Positions 7,809-16,414 of a stretch of DNA of 64,000 nucleotides are shown one piece after another. This DNA comes from Falsirhodobacter sp. alg1 (lineage in GTDB: Bacteria > Pseudomonadota > Alphaproteobacteria > Rhodobacterales > Rhodobacteraceae), in assembly GCF_000739715.2 (NCBI RefSeq), contig NZ_BBJC02000006.1, forward strand, positions 1-64,000, given 5' to 3'. Position numbers and translations under genes: made by a program. Within the stretch, counting starts at the first letter, position 1; every line of letters starts with the position of its first letter. The notes under the pieces are model-generated. The model had not been told where the DNA came from. It did not search any database and saw nothing but the letters and a program-made list of their open reading frames with translations.

Positions 7809-9361
7809 CAAGGCCGCCCCGCGTTGAAAGATGAGTAACGATACGGTTCGTATCCGCGATCCAGATCGCTGCGCCGCAGATCCGCGATGATGTGCGGCAT
7901 CAGGTCGGCCACCATTGCGCGGTTGACGGCCTCTCCTTTGGTCTGCGGTGCGGCCATACGGTCACGGATTTCGGCCATCACGGCATCGCGGTCAATTCTC
8001 GTGACGCGTCCACCGTCGACAACCAGTTCGCCATCCACGAACACCTGCGCGATTGCGGATCTGGTCAGCCGATGCAGCACGGTATCAACGATCGGTGTAC
8101 GCGGATCAACAAAGGGGCGTTCCAGCCTGCCCCGGTCCAGCAGCACGATATCGGCCCGCAACCCGGGTTCAAGGCGGCCGACCTCCCCCCCGAAGCCCGC
8201 GCTTTGTGCGCCATGCTCGGTTGCCGATTGCAGCACCTGCGCTGCATCCAGCCGGTCATTGAACAGGCCCGTTTCCCGGTGCAACGCCCAGACCAGCTTC
8301 ATTTCGACGGTCATGTCCCTGTCATCCAGAATATTGGACTGGTCGATGCCAAGCGCCACCGGAATGCCGCGTTTCACCATTTCGTTCACAGGGGCAATAC
8401 CGCTACCAAGGCGCAGACCCGAGCTGGCATTGTGGCAGACCATGCAGCCGCAGCCGGCCAGAAGGTCCAGATCGCGTGCCGTTGTCCAGTTGCCATGCCC
8501 GATCGTCAGATGCGACCCGAGGCAGCCAAGGCGGTGCAGATGCTCCACCGCCGAACAGCCGTAGTATTCATGCGCGAACCGCGCCTGACGTTCGGTTTCC
8601 GCCAGATGCATGTGGATGTTGGACCCGACTTCGCGCGCTGTCCCGAATATCATCTGCAGGCTTTCGTCGCTGCACCAATGGATATTGGCGGGGGCCAGAT
8701 GCATGCGAACGCGGTCCGGCGCACGATCCGACCATCGTGTTCGCATGGCGCGGAAAAAGGCCATGTAGTCAGCCGTCGGTGTGCGCGTTGCGGCAAGCTG
8801 TTCGTACAGCCATCCCCGCAGCGGCGCGGGCAACCCTGCCAGAAAACCGGCATCCGGCCCGTATCCCATGACGTTCTGGTCGCGCATCATGAAAGAATAA
8901 CCGGCACGCATCCCGATATCGCCATAGGCCCCCAGAATGGCATCGGTCGCATCGGCCCATTGATCCGGCCCGCCGACCAGCCCCGAGTGGATATGATGGA
9001 CCGTGGTCGTGCCGCTTTCCAGCATCTCGATCGCGGAATACAGCGTATCAAGCCGCGGGCCGATCTGGCGCATCCCGCGGAACTGCGGCAGCCACATTTC
9101 CAGCGGAGCAAAGGGAACACCGCTCATCAAGGGCGTGATGCCGAAATGGTGGTGGCTGTTCACCAGCCCCGGCATCGCGATCATTCCCTGTCCGCCGAAA
9201 CGCGGCAAATGGTCGTTTTCTTTTTCAATTTCGGCCAGCGGCCCGATCCGGGCAATCACGCCATTCTGCACCCGGATGCCCGCGTCATGATGCACTTCGG
9301 CCAGACCATCGGCACCGCGCCCGCAGATCACGGCTCCGGCTTCGATAATGCAGTCCTTCAT
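7808..9361 (-). CDS. ATZ/TRZ-type amidohydrolase (guanine/cytosine deaminase superfamily)
   Basis: 517 residues. COG0402-type amidohydrolase: VNSHHHFGITPL has the first HxH pair, HMHLAETERQARF and TIGHGNWTT the next His ligands, and ALGIDQSNILDDRDM carries the metal/catalytic Asp. NASSGLRLGSGIAPV matches the active-site loop of 8-oxoguanine and hydroxyatrazine deaminases. A GAGGG ribosome site precedes the ATG. It is the first gene of a two-gene operon with the cytosine-deaminase-like enzyme at 6585; together they could remove successive amino groups from a heterocycle such as a purine, pyrimidine or triazine. No transporter gene is adjacent. Substrate is inferred only to the superfamily level. 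Confidence 0.83.
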   Translation of the reverse strand: MKDCIIEAGAVICGRGADGLAEVHHDAGIRVQNGVIARIGPLAEIEKENDHLPRFGGQGMIAMPGLVNSHHHFGITPLMSGVPFAPLEMWLPQFRGMRQIGPRLDTLYSAIEMLESGTTTVHHIHSGLVGGPDQWADATDAILGAYGDIGMRAGYSFMMRDQNVMGYGPDAGFLAGLPAPLRGWLYEQLAATRTPTADYMAFFRAMRTRWSDRAPDRVRMHLAPANIHWCSDESLQMIFGTAREVGSNIHMHLAETERQARFAHEYYGCSAVEHLHRLGCLGSHLTIGHGNWTTARDLDLLAGCGCMVCHNASSGLRLGSGIAPVNEMVKRGIPVALGIDQSNILDDRDMTVEMKLVWALHRETGLFNDRLDAAQVLQSATEHGAQSAGFGGEVGRLEPGLRADIVLLDRGRLERPFVDPRTPIVDTVLHRLTRSAIAQVFVDGELVVDGGRVTRIDRDAVMAEIRDRMAAPQTKGEAVNRAMVADLMPHIIADLRRSDLDRGYEPYRYSSFNAGRP

Positions 9362-9538
9362 GAAACCCTCGTGCAGTCCGGGATGAGGCCGGGAGGGCCG
9401 CGCGGTATGTACCTGCGATCATTTATACCCGACCGGAAAAGACAATGCCGGGTCCGCATACCGTTCGGCCCACAGCCCAGCTTCGGCTATAAAATGGTCA
9501 CTTTCCGGCCAAACCGCACCGGACAGGGCAAAACCTGC

Positions 9539-10105
9539 CTATTCCAGATTGGTGTGATTGGCCCGCATTGCCATGGGTGTGATTTCCAGCCGGTCCCGCA
9601 GATCCAGCACCACCAGTTCGAAGAACAGGAACATGAGAGCCTCGAACAAGGAACCCATGGGGAGAATGGACGTGGCCCTGCTTCCCTGATCCGCCGCCAT
9701 GGTCTGGGCGGGCAGGTGCACCACATGATCAGCCCCCTGCGGAACCGGCCCGTCCGGCTCGGCGGTAAAGCAGACAACCTTTGCCCCGGCTGTCCGCGCA
9801 ATGCCGCAAAGGGTGGCGATGGTCGCGATATCACCCGGCCCCGCGCTGACCAGAAAGACATCACCGGCCCCGACTGGCGGCAGGGTCATGTCGCCCACCA
9901 CATGGACATCGCAGCCCAGATGGAACAGCCGCATGGCAAGCGCGCGCATCATCAGCCCCTCGCGGCCGACGCCATGGCAAACGATACGCCGTGCCGTGGC
10001 CAATAGCTGGCCCAAAGGCTCGATCTGTTGCAACACATCGACCCCCAGGCCCGGACGCAATTCGTCCAGCAGCCGGTCGGCGGTTTCCAATGAGATAAGG
10101 GTCAT
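9539..10105 (-). CDS. SIS-domain sugar-phosphate isomerase (6-phospho-3-hexuloisomerase-like)
   Basis: 188 residues, the size of HxlB/PHI proteins, which interconvert 3-hexulose-6-phosphate and fructose-6-phosphate. A single SIS domain: RRIVCHGVGREGLMMRALAM corresponds to the phosphosugar-binding loop and helix of PHI, GCDVHVVGDMTLPPVGAGDVF to the following strand, and the usual SGSGET loop is here VSAGPGDIAT. The ATG at 10105 has an AGGAG site upstream; the frame runs further back to 10213 but the extension overlaps the kinase end and lacks family similarity. It is the last gene of the sugar operon, 65 bp after the FGGY kinase, so it probably isomerises the kinase product. The altered phosphate loop suggests a non-standard substrate. 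Confidence 0.78.
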   Translation of the reverse strand: MTLISLETADRLLDELRPGLGVDVLQQIEPLGQLLATARRIVCHGVGREGLMMRALAMRLFHLGCDVHVVGDMTLPPVGAGDVFLVSAGPGDIATIATLCGIARTAGAKVVCFTAEPDGPVPQGADHVVHLPAQTMAADQGSRATSILPMGSLFEALMFLFFELVVLDLRDRLEITPMAMRANHTNLE

Positions 10106-10170
10106 GTCCGGTATTCTCCTGATTATGGTATTGCGGCACGGCACGGGGCCATGCCGCCGGTACGGGGCGG

Positions 10171-11727
10171 CTATGCCCCGATGCCCAGACCCCTGCGCGC
10201 ATACTCCCCGCACCAGCGGGCATAGCGGTCGTTGTGCATTTCCGCGGATCGGGGGTTCGGGGCCACCACGCGCGCCGCGCGGGCGCTGACGCTTCTGGCG
10301 ATATCCATTTCGCCGTCCAGCGTTTTGCAGGCTGCCACCGCCGCGCCCAACAGGACGGGTTCGGCCGTTTCCGACAGCAGAACCTCACACCCCGTCGCAT
10401 CGGCATAAAGCCGGACCAGCAACGCTGATTTGGCATGTCCCCCGCTCAGGTGGATCTTGCGGATCGGGACCCCTTTGGCGCGCATCGCATCGATGATCTG
10501 CCGCGTGCCGTAGGCGATGCTGACACAGGCAGCCCAATAGACACGTAGAAAGGTTTCCTCCGGATCCTCCAGCGTCAGCCCAAGGATGGCCCCCCGCAGG
10601 GTCGGATCCGCAAAGGGCGCACGATTGCCCAGAAAATCGGGCAGCACCATGATGTCACCGGCTTGATCCGGCTCCCGCTCCATCCGTGACAGCAGCTTGG
10701 TCGCCAGCGGACCGTGCGGGGCATCGCCATAATGCTGCGCTGCCGCGAACAGGGAAACGATCTGGTCCAGCATGGCACCCGTGGTGCTCTGCCCGCCTTC
10801 CAGCGCATAGATGCTATCCAGCACCGCCCCCTGATACGGCCCCCAGATGCCCGGCACCTCTACCCGCTGTTTCGTCAGCGCGATATGGCAGTTCGACGTG
10901 CCCGCGATTAATGCCAGCCGCGTATCCAGCGCATCATCGGCATAAAGCCCGGATGTGCCCAAGGCCCCGGCGTGGGCATCAACCAGCCCCACCGCCACCC
11001 TGCAACCGGTTGTCAGTCCCAACTCTGCCGCCGCCTGCGCGGTAAGGGGGCCGGCAAATGCGCCGACGGCTGATGCTACCTCGGGCAGCTGCGCCTTTTC
11101 GCGCAGATCCGCCAAACCAATCTGGTCGAAGAAGGACGAAACCCATCGCCCTGCATCCGCATCATAGGTCCATTTGCACCCCAACGTGCAGACCGAACGC
11201 AGGTTCGTGCCCGTGGCCCGCCAGCCCAGAAAATCCGCCAGATCTGCGGCATAGCCCAGCCGGTCCCACAGATCGGGACGGTTTCGCTTCAGCCACAGAA
11301 GCTTGGGGATCTGCATCTCTACCGAAATGGAGCCGCCCAGGTTCCTCAGCACTTCGGAGCCGGTGGCGTTGCAGATCCGCGCCTCCTCATGCGCGCGCTG
11401 GTCCATCCACATGAACATGTCCCAGCCTGCCGCACCCTCGCTCAGGCACAGGGGTTCATGGGACCGATCCAGCAGGACCAGCGAACATGTCGCGCTGAAG
11501 GACAGGGCCCGCACCTTGGCCGCATCGATATCCGCAGCGGCAACGGCCCCTTTGGTGGCAGTACAGACCGCCTGCCAGATATCCTGCGAAGATTGCTCTA
11601 CACACCGGGCCTGCGGGCGGTGGGCCCGGATCGGGTGCTGCACCGTGGCCAGCAATTGCCCTGCCCCGTCGAACACCCCGCACCGCGCACTGCCCGATCC
11701 CACATCAATTCCAAGAACATATGCCAT
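10171..11727 (-). CDS. FGGY-family carbohydrate kinase (ribulokinase-like)
   Basis: 518 residues from the ATG at 11727, which has a GGGAGGGGCG site upstream. Cytoplasmic sugar kinase with two FGGY domains: the N-terminal phosphate motif VLGIDVGSGSARCGVFD, WMDQRAHEEA in the sugar-binding loop, the central LIAGTSNCHIAL, and the C-terminal ATP-site signature IRKIHLSGGHAKSALL. Closest in style to the D-ribulose/uncharacterised carbohydrate-kinase branch rather than xylulokinase or glycerol kinase. It sits between the ABC importer genes and the SIS isomerase, so it likely phosphorylates the imported sugar (a ketose or polyol-derived ketose) before isomerisation. The sugar is unknown. Confidence 0.85.
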   Translation of the reverse strand: MAYVLGIDVGSGSARCGVFDGAGQLLATVQHPIRAHRPQARCVEQSSQDIWQAVCTATKGAVAAADIDAAKVRALSFSATCSLVLLDRSHEPLCLSEGAAGWDMFMWMDQRAHEEARICNATGSEVLRNLGGSISVEMQIPKLLWLKRNRPDLWDRLGYAADLADFLGWRATGTNLRSVCTLGCKWTYDADAGRWVSSFFDQIGLADLREKAQLPEVASAVGAFAGPLTAQAAAELGLTTGCRVAVGLVDAHAGALGTSGLYADDALDTRLALIAGTSNCHIALTKQRVEVPGIWGPYQGAVLDSIYALEGGQSTTGAMLDQIVSLFAAAQHYGDAPHGPLATKLLSRMEREPDQAGDIMVLPDFLGNRAPFADPTLRGAILGLTLEDPEETFLRVYWAACVSIAYGTRQIIDAMRAKGVPIRKIHLSGGHAKSALLVRLYADATGCEVLLSETAEPVLLGAAVAACKTLDGEMDIARSVSARAARVVAPNPRSAEMHNDRYARWCGEYARRGLGIGA

Positions 11728-11740
11728 TTTCGCCCCTCCC

Positions 11741-12709
11741 TCAGGATTTCGTCTGGAACGGGGCACGAACCGCCATCACGACGATCAGAAATGCGCCCCA
11801 TGCCACCGTGGCCAGATGCTGGCTTGCCCCCATCAGGTTCATACCCGATGCGATGACCTGCAGGCTGATCAGCCCGACGGCCAGCGGCAGGACCCGGCCG
11901 AATCCGCCGAACGGGTTCGCCCCCGCAAGGAAACAGGCAAGGATCGTGATCAGCAGATAGCTTTCACCGTGGCCGACCCGAACCGAATTGAAACGGGTCA
12001 GCATCAGAAAGCCCGCCAGTCCCGAAAGTGCACCCGACAGACCGTACACCCAGACCAGAACACGGTTGACGTTGATCCCCGAAAACAGGGCCGCCTTGGG
12101 GTTCGACCCGACCATATGGATGGAAAAGCCCAGTTTGGTGAACTGCATGATGTAGAAGCACAGCCCGACCGCGGCGAGGAAGATGATCATCGGCACGGGA
12201 ATGCCAAACAGGCTGCCATGGCCGATCACCTCGAACACATCCGGCATGCCAGAAATATCGCCGCCCCGCGTAACCGTCTCACCGATGCCGCGCAGCAGGA
12301 TCATTGCCCCCAGCGTGACCAGGATCGGATGCGCGCCGACATAGGCCACCATCGCGCCGATCAGCATTCCGATGACCAGCCCGGTAAAGATGCTGATCAG
12401 CAGCGCTGCCGGAATGGCCACGATCCCGTGGTTCATCAGCGCCGATTGCACCACGAAGGCTGCGGCCAGCCCGCAGATATTGGCCGAGAACGTAACGGCC
12501 AGATTCAGACCGCCCGCGATGATCGGGATGAACATGGCCAGCGTCAGCAGCCCCAGTTCAGGCAACTGGAACGCCATGGACCGGAATATTCCCAGCGACA
12601 GGAAGTTCGGCGCGGCGATGGAGAAGAACAGGATGACGGCAGCAAGGAACGCGAACATTGCAGCCAGTTCGATCCGGTCACCGGACCATTTAGCGGACAG
12701 ATTACGCAT
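11741..12709 (-). CDS. Sugar ABC transporter permease (RbsC/LsrD type)
   Basis: 322 residues with about ten predicted hydrophobic segments, an inner-membrane permease of the carbohydrate CUT2 class. The glycine-rich segments IIAGGLNLAVTFSANICGL, VTLGAMILLRGI and GLSGALSGLAGFLMLTRF are typical of RbsC-like proteins. I prefer the ATG at 12709, whose ATGCGTAA overlaps the stop of the upstream permease by eight bases; an alternative ATG lies at 12727. It would form the channel with the neighbouring permease, powered by the two-domain ATPase, for the sugar delivered by the binding protein at 15311. Confidence 0.88.
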   Translation of the reverse strand: MRNLSAKWSGDRIELAAMFAFLAAVILFFSIAAPNFLSLGIFRSMAFQLPELGLLTLAMFIPIIAGGLNLAVTFSANICGLAAAFVVQSALMNHGIVAIPAALLISIFTGLVIGMLIGAMVAYVGAHPILVTLGAMILLRGIGETVTRGGDISGMPDVFEVIGHGSLFGIPVPMIIFLAAVGLCFYIMQFTKLGFSIHMVGSNPKAALFSGINVNRVLVWVYGLSGALSGLAGFLMLTRFNSVRVGHGESYLLITILACFLAGANPFGGFGRVLPLAVGLISLQVIASGMNLMGASQHLATVAWGAFLIVVMAVRAPFQTKS

Positions 12710-13700
12710 CGGCTTCACCTTTGCCATTCACGGAAGAAAGTTTGGGAAGAAGGCGGTCAAGGTTGCGCACCGTGATGGCGGACAGGATGATGACCCCGAC
12801 AACAACCTTGAAGACAAAGGGCGAAATCCCCAGCAGGTTCAGCCCGTTCTGGATCAGCGCCAGCAGCATGACCCCCAGCACCGCACCGGTAACGGTGCCA
12901 CGGCCACCGCCCAGAACCGCACCGCCCAGCACCACGGCGGCCAGAATATCCAGCTCGCGGCCATAAAGCGCGTTGGGCACAACCTCCCGCACGATATGGG
13001 CCTGCATCAGCCCGGCGATACCAGCGCACAGCCCCAGCCAGCCATAGGCAAACGCCTGGACGAAGGCGACATTCACCCCCGACCGTTTGGCCGCATCCGG
13101 GTTGGACCCGAAGCCGTAGATCTGCCGGCCAAGGCCCGTGCGGGACAGGATGAACCCGGTCAGAACCACCATGACCGCCATGACCAGCACCGGCAGATAA
13201 AGCGTGGCCGACCCCCGCTCCAGTTCATAGCTGAATACGGGAATGCGGGAATACAGCCAGTCGGGAATGGAATAGATGGACCGCCCGCCGGACAGATACA
13301 TCAGCAGTCCGAAGAACAGGTTGAATGTCCCGATCGTGACGATGATGGAAACGATACGGAACCTGTGGATCAGCAGCGCATTCAGCAGCCCCAGCGAAAT
13401 GCCGACCACGCAGGTCAGCAGCGCCGCGATGGCCCAGTTCCCGCCGTCGATCGTCAGCAGGTAGCTGATGACGACATATTGCACCACAGAGGCTGCGACG
13501 GAAAAGGAAATGTCGATCCCGCCGGACACCAGCACGACCACCAGCCCCACGGCAAAGATGATGTTCACCGACTGGTTGTTCAGCAGGTCGAACATGTTCT
13601 GGACGGTGGCAAAGCCCTGTGTGGCAACACTCAGATAGGCCGACACCACGGCGATCAGGACAACCAGTATGCCCTCGGGCGACAGCAGGGCCTTACGCAT
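12702..13700 (-). CDS. Sugar ABC transporter permease (RbsC/LsrC type)
   Basis: 332 residues, strongly hydrophobic CUT2 permease. Visible family segments include VVVLVSGGIDISFSVAAS near the first third, RQIYGFGSNPDAAKRSGVN (the cytoplasmic EAA-like loop) and DILAAVVLGGAVLGGGRGT near the C-terminus. The start overlaps the end of the ATPase gene (13693) by eight bases, and its stop overlaps the next permease, so the set is translationally coupled. Two unequal permeases with one fused ATPase matches the LsrACD-type arrangement, unlike ribose systems with a single RbsC. Confidence 0.9.
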   Translation of the reverse strand: MRKALLSPEGILVVLIAVVSAYLSVATQGFATVQNMFDLLNNQSVNIIFAVGLVVVLVSGGIDISFSVAASVVQYVVISYLLTIDGGNWAIAALLTCVVGISLGLLNALLIHRFRIVSIIVTIGTFNLFFGLLMYLSGGRSIYSIPDWLYSRIPVFSYELERGSATLYLPVLVMAVMVVLTGFILSRTGLGRQIYGFGSNPDAAKRSGVNVAFVQAFAYGWLGLCAGIAGLMQAHIVREVVPNALYGRELDILAAVVLGGAVLGGGRGTVTGAVLGVMLLALIQNGLNLLGISPFVFKVVVGVIILSAITVRNLDRLLPKLSSVNGKGEADA

Positions 13701-15183
13701 TGATCAGCTCCTCAAGTTTTTCTTCGTCGACATCTGCGGGATCAAGCTGCTGGTGGATGCGGCCGTTGCGCAGGATCAGGCACCTGTCGGCATGGGTGTG
13801 GATCTCGCTCGCCTCGTCGCTGATCAGGATGATCGACATGCCGGTGGCCGCCAGATCGCGGACGATCTCGAAAATGCCCGCTTTGGCCCCGACATCGACA
13901 CCAACCGTTGGCGCATCCAGGATCAGGACCTTGGGGTTCGTTGCCAGCCATTTGGCCAGAACGATCCGTTGCTGGTTCCCCCCTGACAGGACAGATACCG
14001 GCAGACGCGGATCGCTGACCTTGGTCTTCAACCGGGCAATCCAGCTTGTGCAAAGCTGCGAAAGCCGCGAGGGCGCCAGAAACACCGGCGGATCCGCCAG
14101 ATCGTCCAGAACCGTGATGGCGGTGTTGTTGATGATCGACTGGTTCTGGATCAGGCCGAGGTTCAGGCGATCTTCGGACACATAGGCAATGCCTGCCGCA
14201 ATCGCATCCTTGTTGCTGCCAAAGCTGACAGGCTTGCCTTCCAGCAGGATCTGTCCGGCATCCGCCTTGTTCATCCCGAACAGCGTCAGCGCAATCTCGG
14301 TCCGGCCGGACCCCATCAGGCCCGTCAGCCCCAGGATTTCGCCGCGCCGCACGGCAAAGGACACATCTGCAAATTCACCACGGCGGGTCAGGCCCTTCAC
14401 CTCGATCGCGGTTTCACCAAATGTCTGGGGGCCACGCGGTTCCTCGTGGACGTCCATGCCCGTCATCAGCTTGGACAGTTTCTTCTGGCTCATCCCCTCG
14501 GTGGGGTAAGTACCGACCAGATTGCCGTCGCGCAGAACCGTTACCCGTTCGCAGACATCCAGCACCTCGGCCAGGCGGTGGCTGACGAAAACCACCGATA
14601 TGCCCGCAGCCGACAAACGGCGGACAATCCGCAGCAGGGATTCCGTTTCCTTGCGCGTCAATGACGCCGTCGGTTCATCCATGAAGATGATTTTGGCATC
14701 GGCGTCCAGCACGCGGCAGATCGCGACCAGCTGGCGTTTCGCAATGCTCAGGTTACCGACCAGCTCGTCGGGGTCCAGATCGATGTCCAGGCGGGCGATG
14801 ATCTCGTTCACCCGCCTTTTCCTGTCCCGCGATCCTACGGGCTTCAACGGAGAGGCCACAAAACTGTCGAAGGTGATGTTTTCGGCCACGGTCAGATCGG
14901 GAAAGACCGCCAGATCCTGCCAGATGACATGCACGCCGTTGCGTTTGGCATCCGACGGGGTGATGTGGCCAGCGGACTGCCCGCTGCCAAAACCGATGCG
15001 TGCGCCCGGTTCCGGACGGTGGACACCGTTGATGACCTTGATCAGGGTGCTTTTGCCACAACCATTCTCACCGGCCAGACAATGCACCTCCCCGACCTTC
15101 AGATCGAACGAGACATTCTTGAGCGCCGAGAAAGCGCCAAATTTTTGTGTAATATTTTCGGCTTTTAATGCGTAATCTGTCAT
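13693..15183 (-). CDS. Sugar ABC transporter ATPase, two fused ATP-binding domains (RbsA/MglA type)
   Basis: 496 residues, the usual length for CUT2 ATPases. First domain: Walker A GENGCGKST near residue 39, signature region LSIAKRQLV, Walker B IIFMDEPTAS. Second domain (from about residue 250): degenerate Walker A GLMGSGRTE, signature LSGGNQQRIVLAKWL, Walker B LILDAPTVGVDVG. The weak second Walker A is normal in this family. Peripheral to the inner membrane, it energises the two permeases that follow directly. A 127-bp gap separates it from the upstream binding-protein gene. Confidence 0.92.
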   Translation of the reverse strand: MTDYALKAENITQKFGAFSALKNVSFDLKVGEVHCLAGENGCGKSTLIKVINGVHRPEPGARIGFGSGQSAGHITPSDAKRNGVHVIWQDLAVFPDLTVAENITFDSFVASPLKPVGSRDRKRRVNEIIARLDIDLDPDELVGNLSIAKRQLVAICRVLDADAKIIFMDEPTASLTRKETESLLRIVRRLSAAGISVVFVSHRLAEVLDVCERVTVLRDGNLVGTYPTEGMSQKKLSKLMTGMDVHEEPRGPQTFGETAIEVKGLTRRGEFADVSFAVRRGEILGLTGLMGSGRTEIALTLFGMNKADAGQILLEGKPVSFGSNKDAIAAGIAYVSEDRLNLGLIQNQSIINNTAITVLDDLADPPVFLAPSRLSQLCTSWIARLKTKVSDPRLPVSVLSGGNQQRIVLAKWLATNPKVLILDAPTVGVDVGAKAGIFEIVRDLAATGMSIILISDEASEIHTHADRCLILRNGRIHQQLDPADVDEEKLEELINA

Positions 15184-15260
15184 TTCGGCGCCCCATCACG
15201 ACTGGTCGCTCCGCCGCCGGTACAAGGCGCAGACCCAGAATTTGCGAAATTTCGGAAATC

Positions 15261-15276
15261 GGCGTGGCGGCACGCC
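15261..15276 (-). promoter_or_regulatory. Small hairpin between binding-protein and ATPase genes
   Basis: GGCGTG (15261-15266) and CACGCC (15271-15276) are perfect inverted arms around a four-base loop, in the only sizeable gap of the sugar operon, after the binding-protein gene. Such hairpins often reduce read-through or stabilise the upstream message so the binding protein is made in excess. Short, so tentative. Confidence 0.3.
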
Positions 15277-15310
15277 CGCAAGCGCACCACCACTCTGGCA
15301 GGCGGCGGGG

Positions 15311-16294
15311 TTACAGCCCCAGCTCGGCCAGCCCGTCAACACTCTCTTCGGTCAGGGCCAAAGGTTTGTTGGCATAGATGTTGTTGCCCTCCAGCTTGAT
15401 CTGGCCCAGCAGGGGCAGATCTTCGCCGTCGGTAATTTCCTTACCCTCGACCAGCATCTGACCCAGCTGGACAAAGACCTTGCCTGCTTCCAGCGGGCTC
15501 CAGACAAAACCACCCGTGATAGCCCCCTCATGGACAAGGCGGCGGCCCTGCCCTGCGGAAAACAGGCCGACGACCGCGACATCACCCGACAGGCCGCGTT
15601 CCTGCACGGCGCGCGCGGCACCGATCGGTCCCTGGCTGCCAAACGCCAGAATGCCGGACAGATCGGGATGTGCGCGGATCAGGTCCAATGTGGTATTGCG
15701 GCTGTCATCCACGCTTTCGGCAACACCGAACCGCTCGGACACCTGCTTCATGTCGGGGCAATGCTCTGTCAGATAATCGACCGCCGCATCGGCCCATGCG
15801 TTCTGCGCAGGCACCGTCAGGCCCCCGACGTAAACGGCATAGCTGCCCTTGCATTCCGTGGCATTGGCAAACAGTTCTCCGTGGGCAATGCCCAGATCCT
15901 CGGTAGAGACGAGTTCGAAGTTGTAGTCGTTGTTCACGGTATCCGGCGATTCATGGGTAATCACCTTGATTCCGGCGGCACGCGCCCGCTCCAGAACCGG
16001 CTCCAGAACCTGTGCGTCATTCGGCACGACACCGATGACATCCACGCCGCGGGCGATCAGATCCTCGATCGCCCGGACCTGAAGCGCGGGGTCGTTACTG
16101 GTCGGCCCGACCATGAAAGCGTTGACGCCAAGCGCCTCTGCCTCTTGGTCGATGCCCATTTCCATCGCGTTGAACCACGGGCTGCCGCCCTGTTTCACCA
16201 CGACGCCGATCGTGGTTTCAGCCGCAGCCAGAACCGGTGCGGATGCAAGCAATGCGGCAGCGATGCCGATATTGATCTTCGTGAAAGCCTTCAT
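15311..16294 (-). CDS. Periplasmic sugar-binding protein (LsrB/RhaS-like, type 1 fold)
   Basis: 327 residues from the ATG at 16294, with a GGGAGG ribosome site. A signal peptide (MKAFTKINIGIAAALLASAP, ending near LAAAE) exports it. The mature part begins TTIGVVVKQGGSPWFNAME and continues with RAIEDLIARGVDVIGVVPND and ITHESPDTVNNDYNF, matching the LsrB/rhamnose-binding branch of periplasmic binding proteins. First gene of the operon that continues with ATPase, two permeases, FGGY kinase and SIS isomerase. An operator-like palindrome lies 39 bp upstream of the start. The ligand is not identifiable from sequence; LsrB relationship alone does not prove AI-2 binding because LsrF/LsrG-type genes are absent. 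Confidence 0.88.
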   Translation of the reverse strand: MKAFTKINIGIAAALLASAPVLAAAETTIGVVVKQGGSPWFNAMEMGIDQEAEALGVNAFMVGPTSNDPALQVRAIEDLIARGVDVIGVVPNDAQVLEPVLERARAAGIKVITHESPDTVNNDYNFELVSTEDLGIAHGELFANATECKGSYAVYVGGLTVPAQNAWADAAVDYLTEHCPDMKQVSERFGVAESVDDSRNTTLDLIRAHPDLSGILAFGSQGPIGAARAVQERGLSGDVAVVGLFSAGQGRRLVHEGAITGGFVWSPLEAGKVFVQLGQMLVEGKEITDGEDLPLLGQIKLEGNNIYANKPLALTEESVDGLAELGL

Positions 16295-16332
16295 GGTATC
16301 CTCCCTGGATGTCCCCCCGATGCGCAGGCTAT

Positions 16333-16348
16333 GCACAATCGATTGCGC
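16333..16348. promoter_or_regulatory. LacI-type operator palindrome
   Basis: GCACAATCGATTGCGC contains the perfect 10-base palindrome CAATCGATTG with a central CG step, the classic shape of LacI/GalR operators, and is nearly symmetric over 16 bases. It lies between the binding-protein start (16294, minus) and the divergent LacI-family regulator (16415, plus), placed to control both. Confidence 0.7.
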
Positions 16349-16414
16349 TAAATTTGCATAGAGAGCATAACGGTGTCAATATCATCCTCGGAATTTCAGG
16401 GTCACCGCCGAAAT

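Noticed and set aside
7892-10006. Long plus-strand open frame of about 700 codons opposite the amidohydrolase and SIS genes
   Set aside because: It is antisense to well-supported genes, has His/Gln/Arg-rich composition typical of shadow frames in GC-rich DNA, and shows no domain.
11303-12775. Plus-strand open frame of about 490 codons opposite the kinase and permease
   Set aside because: Charged, repetitive shadow of hydrophobic permease sequence; no family motif.
12372-13703. Plus-strand open frame opposite the second sugar permease
   Set aside because: Gln/Asp/His-rich mirror of membrane helices; clearly a shadow frame.
15311-16294. Assignment of the binding protein as an AI-2 receptor (LsrB)
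   Set aside because: Overall fold similarity exists, but there are no LsrF, LsrG or LsrR partners and a SIS isomerase replaces them, so the ligand is left open.
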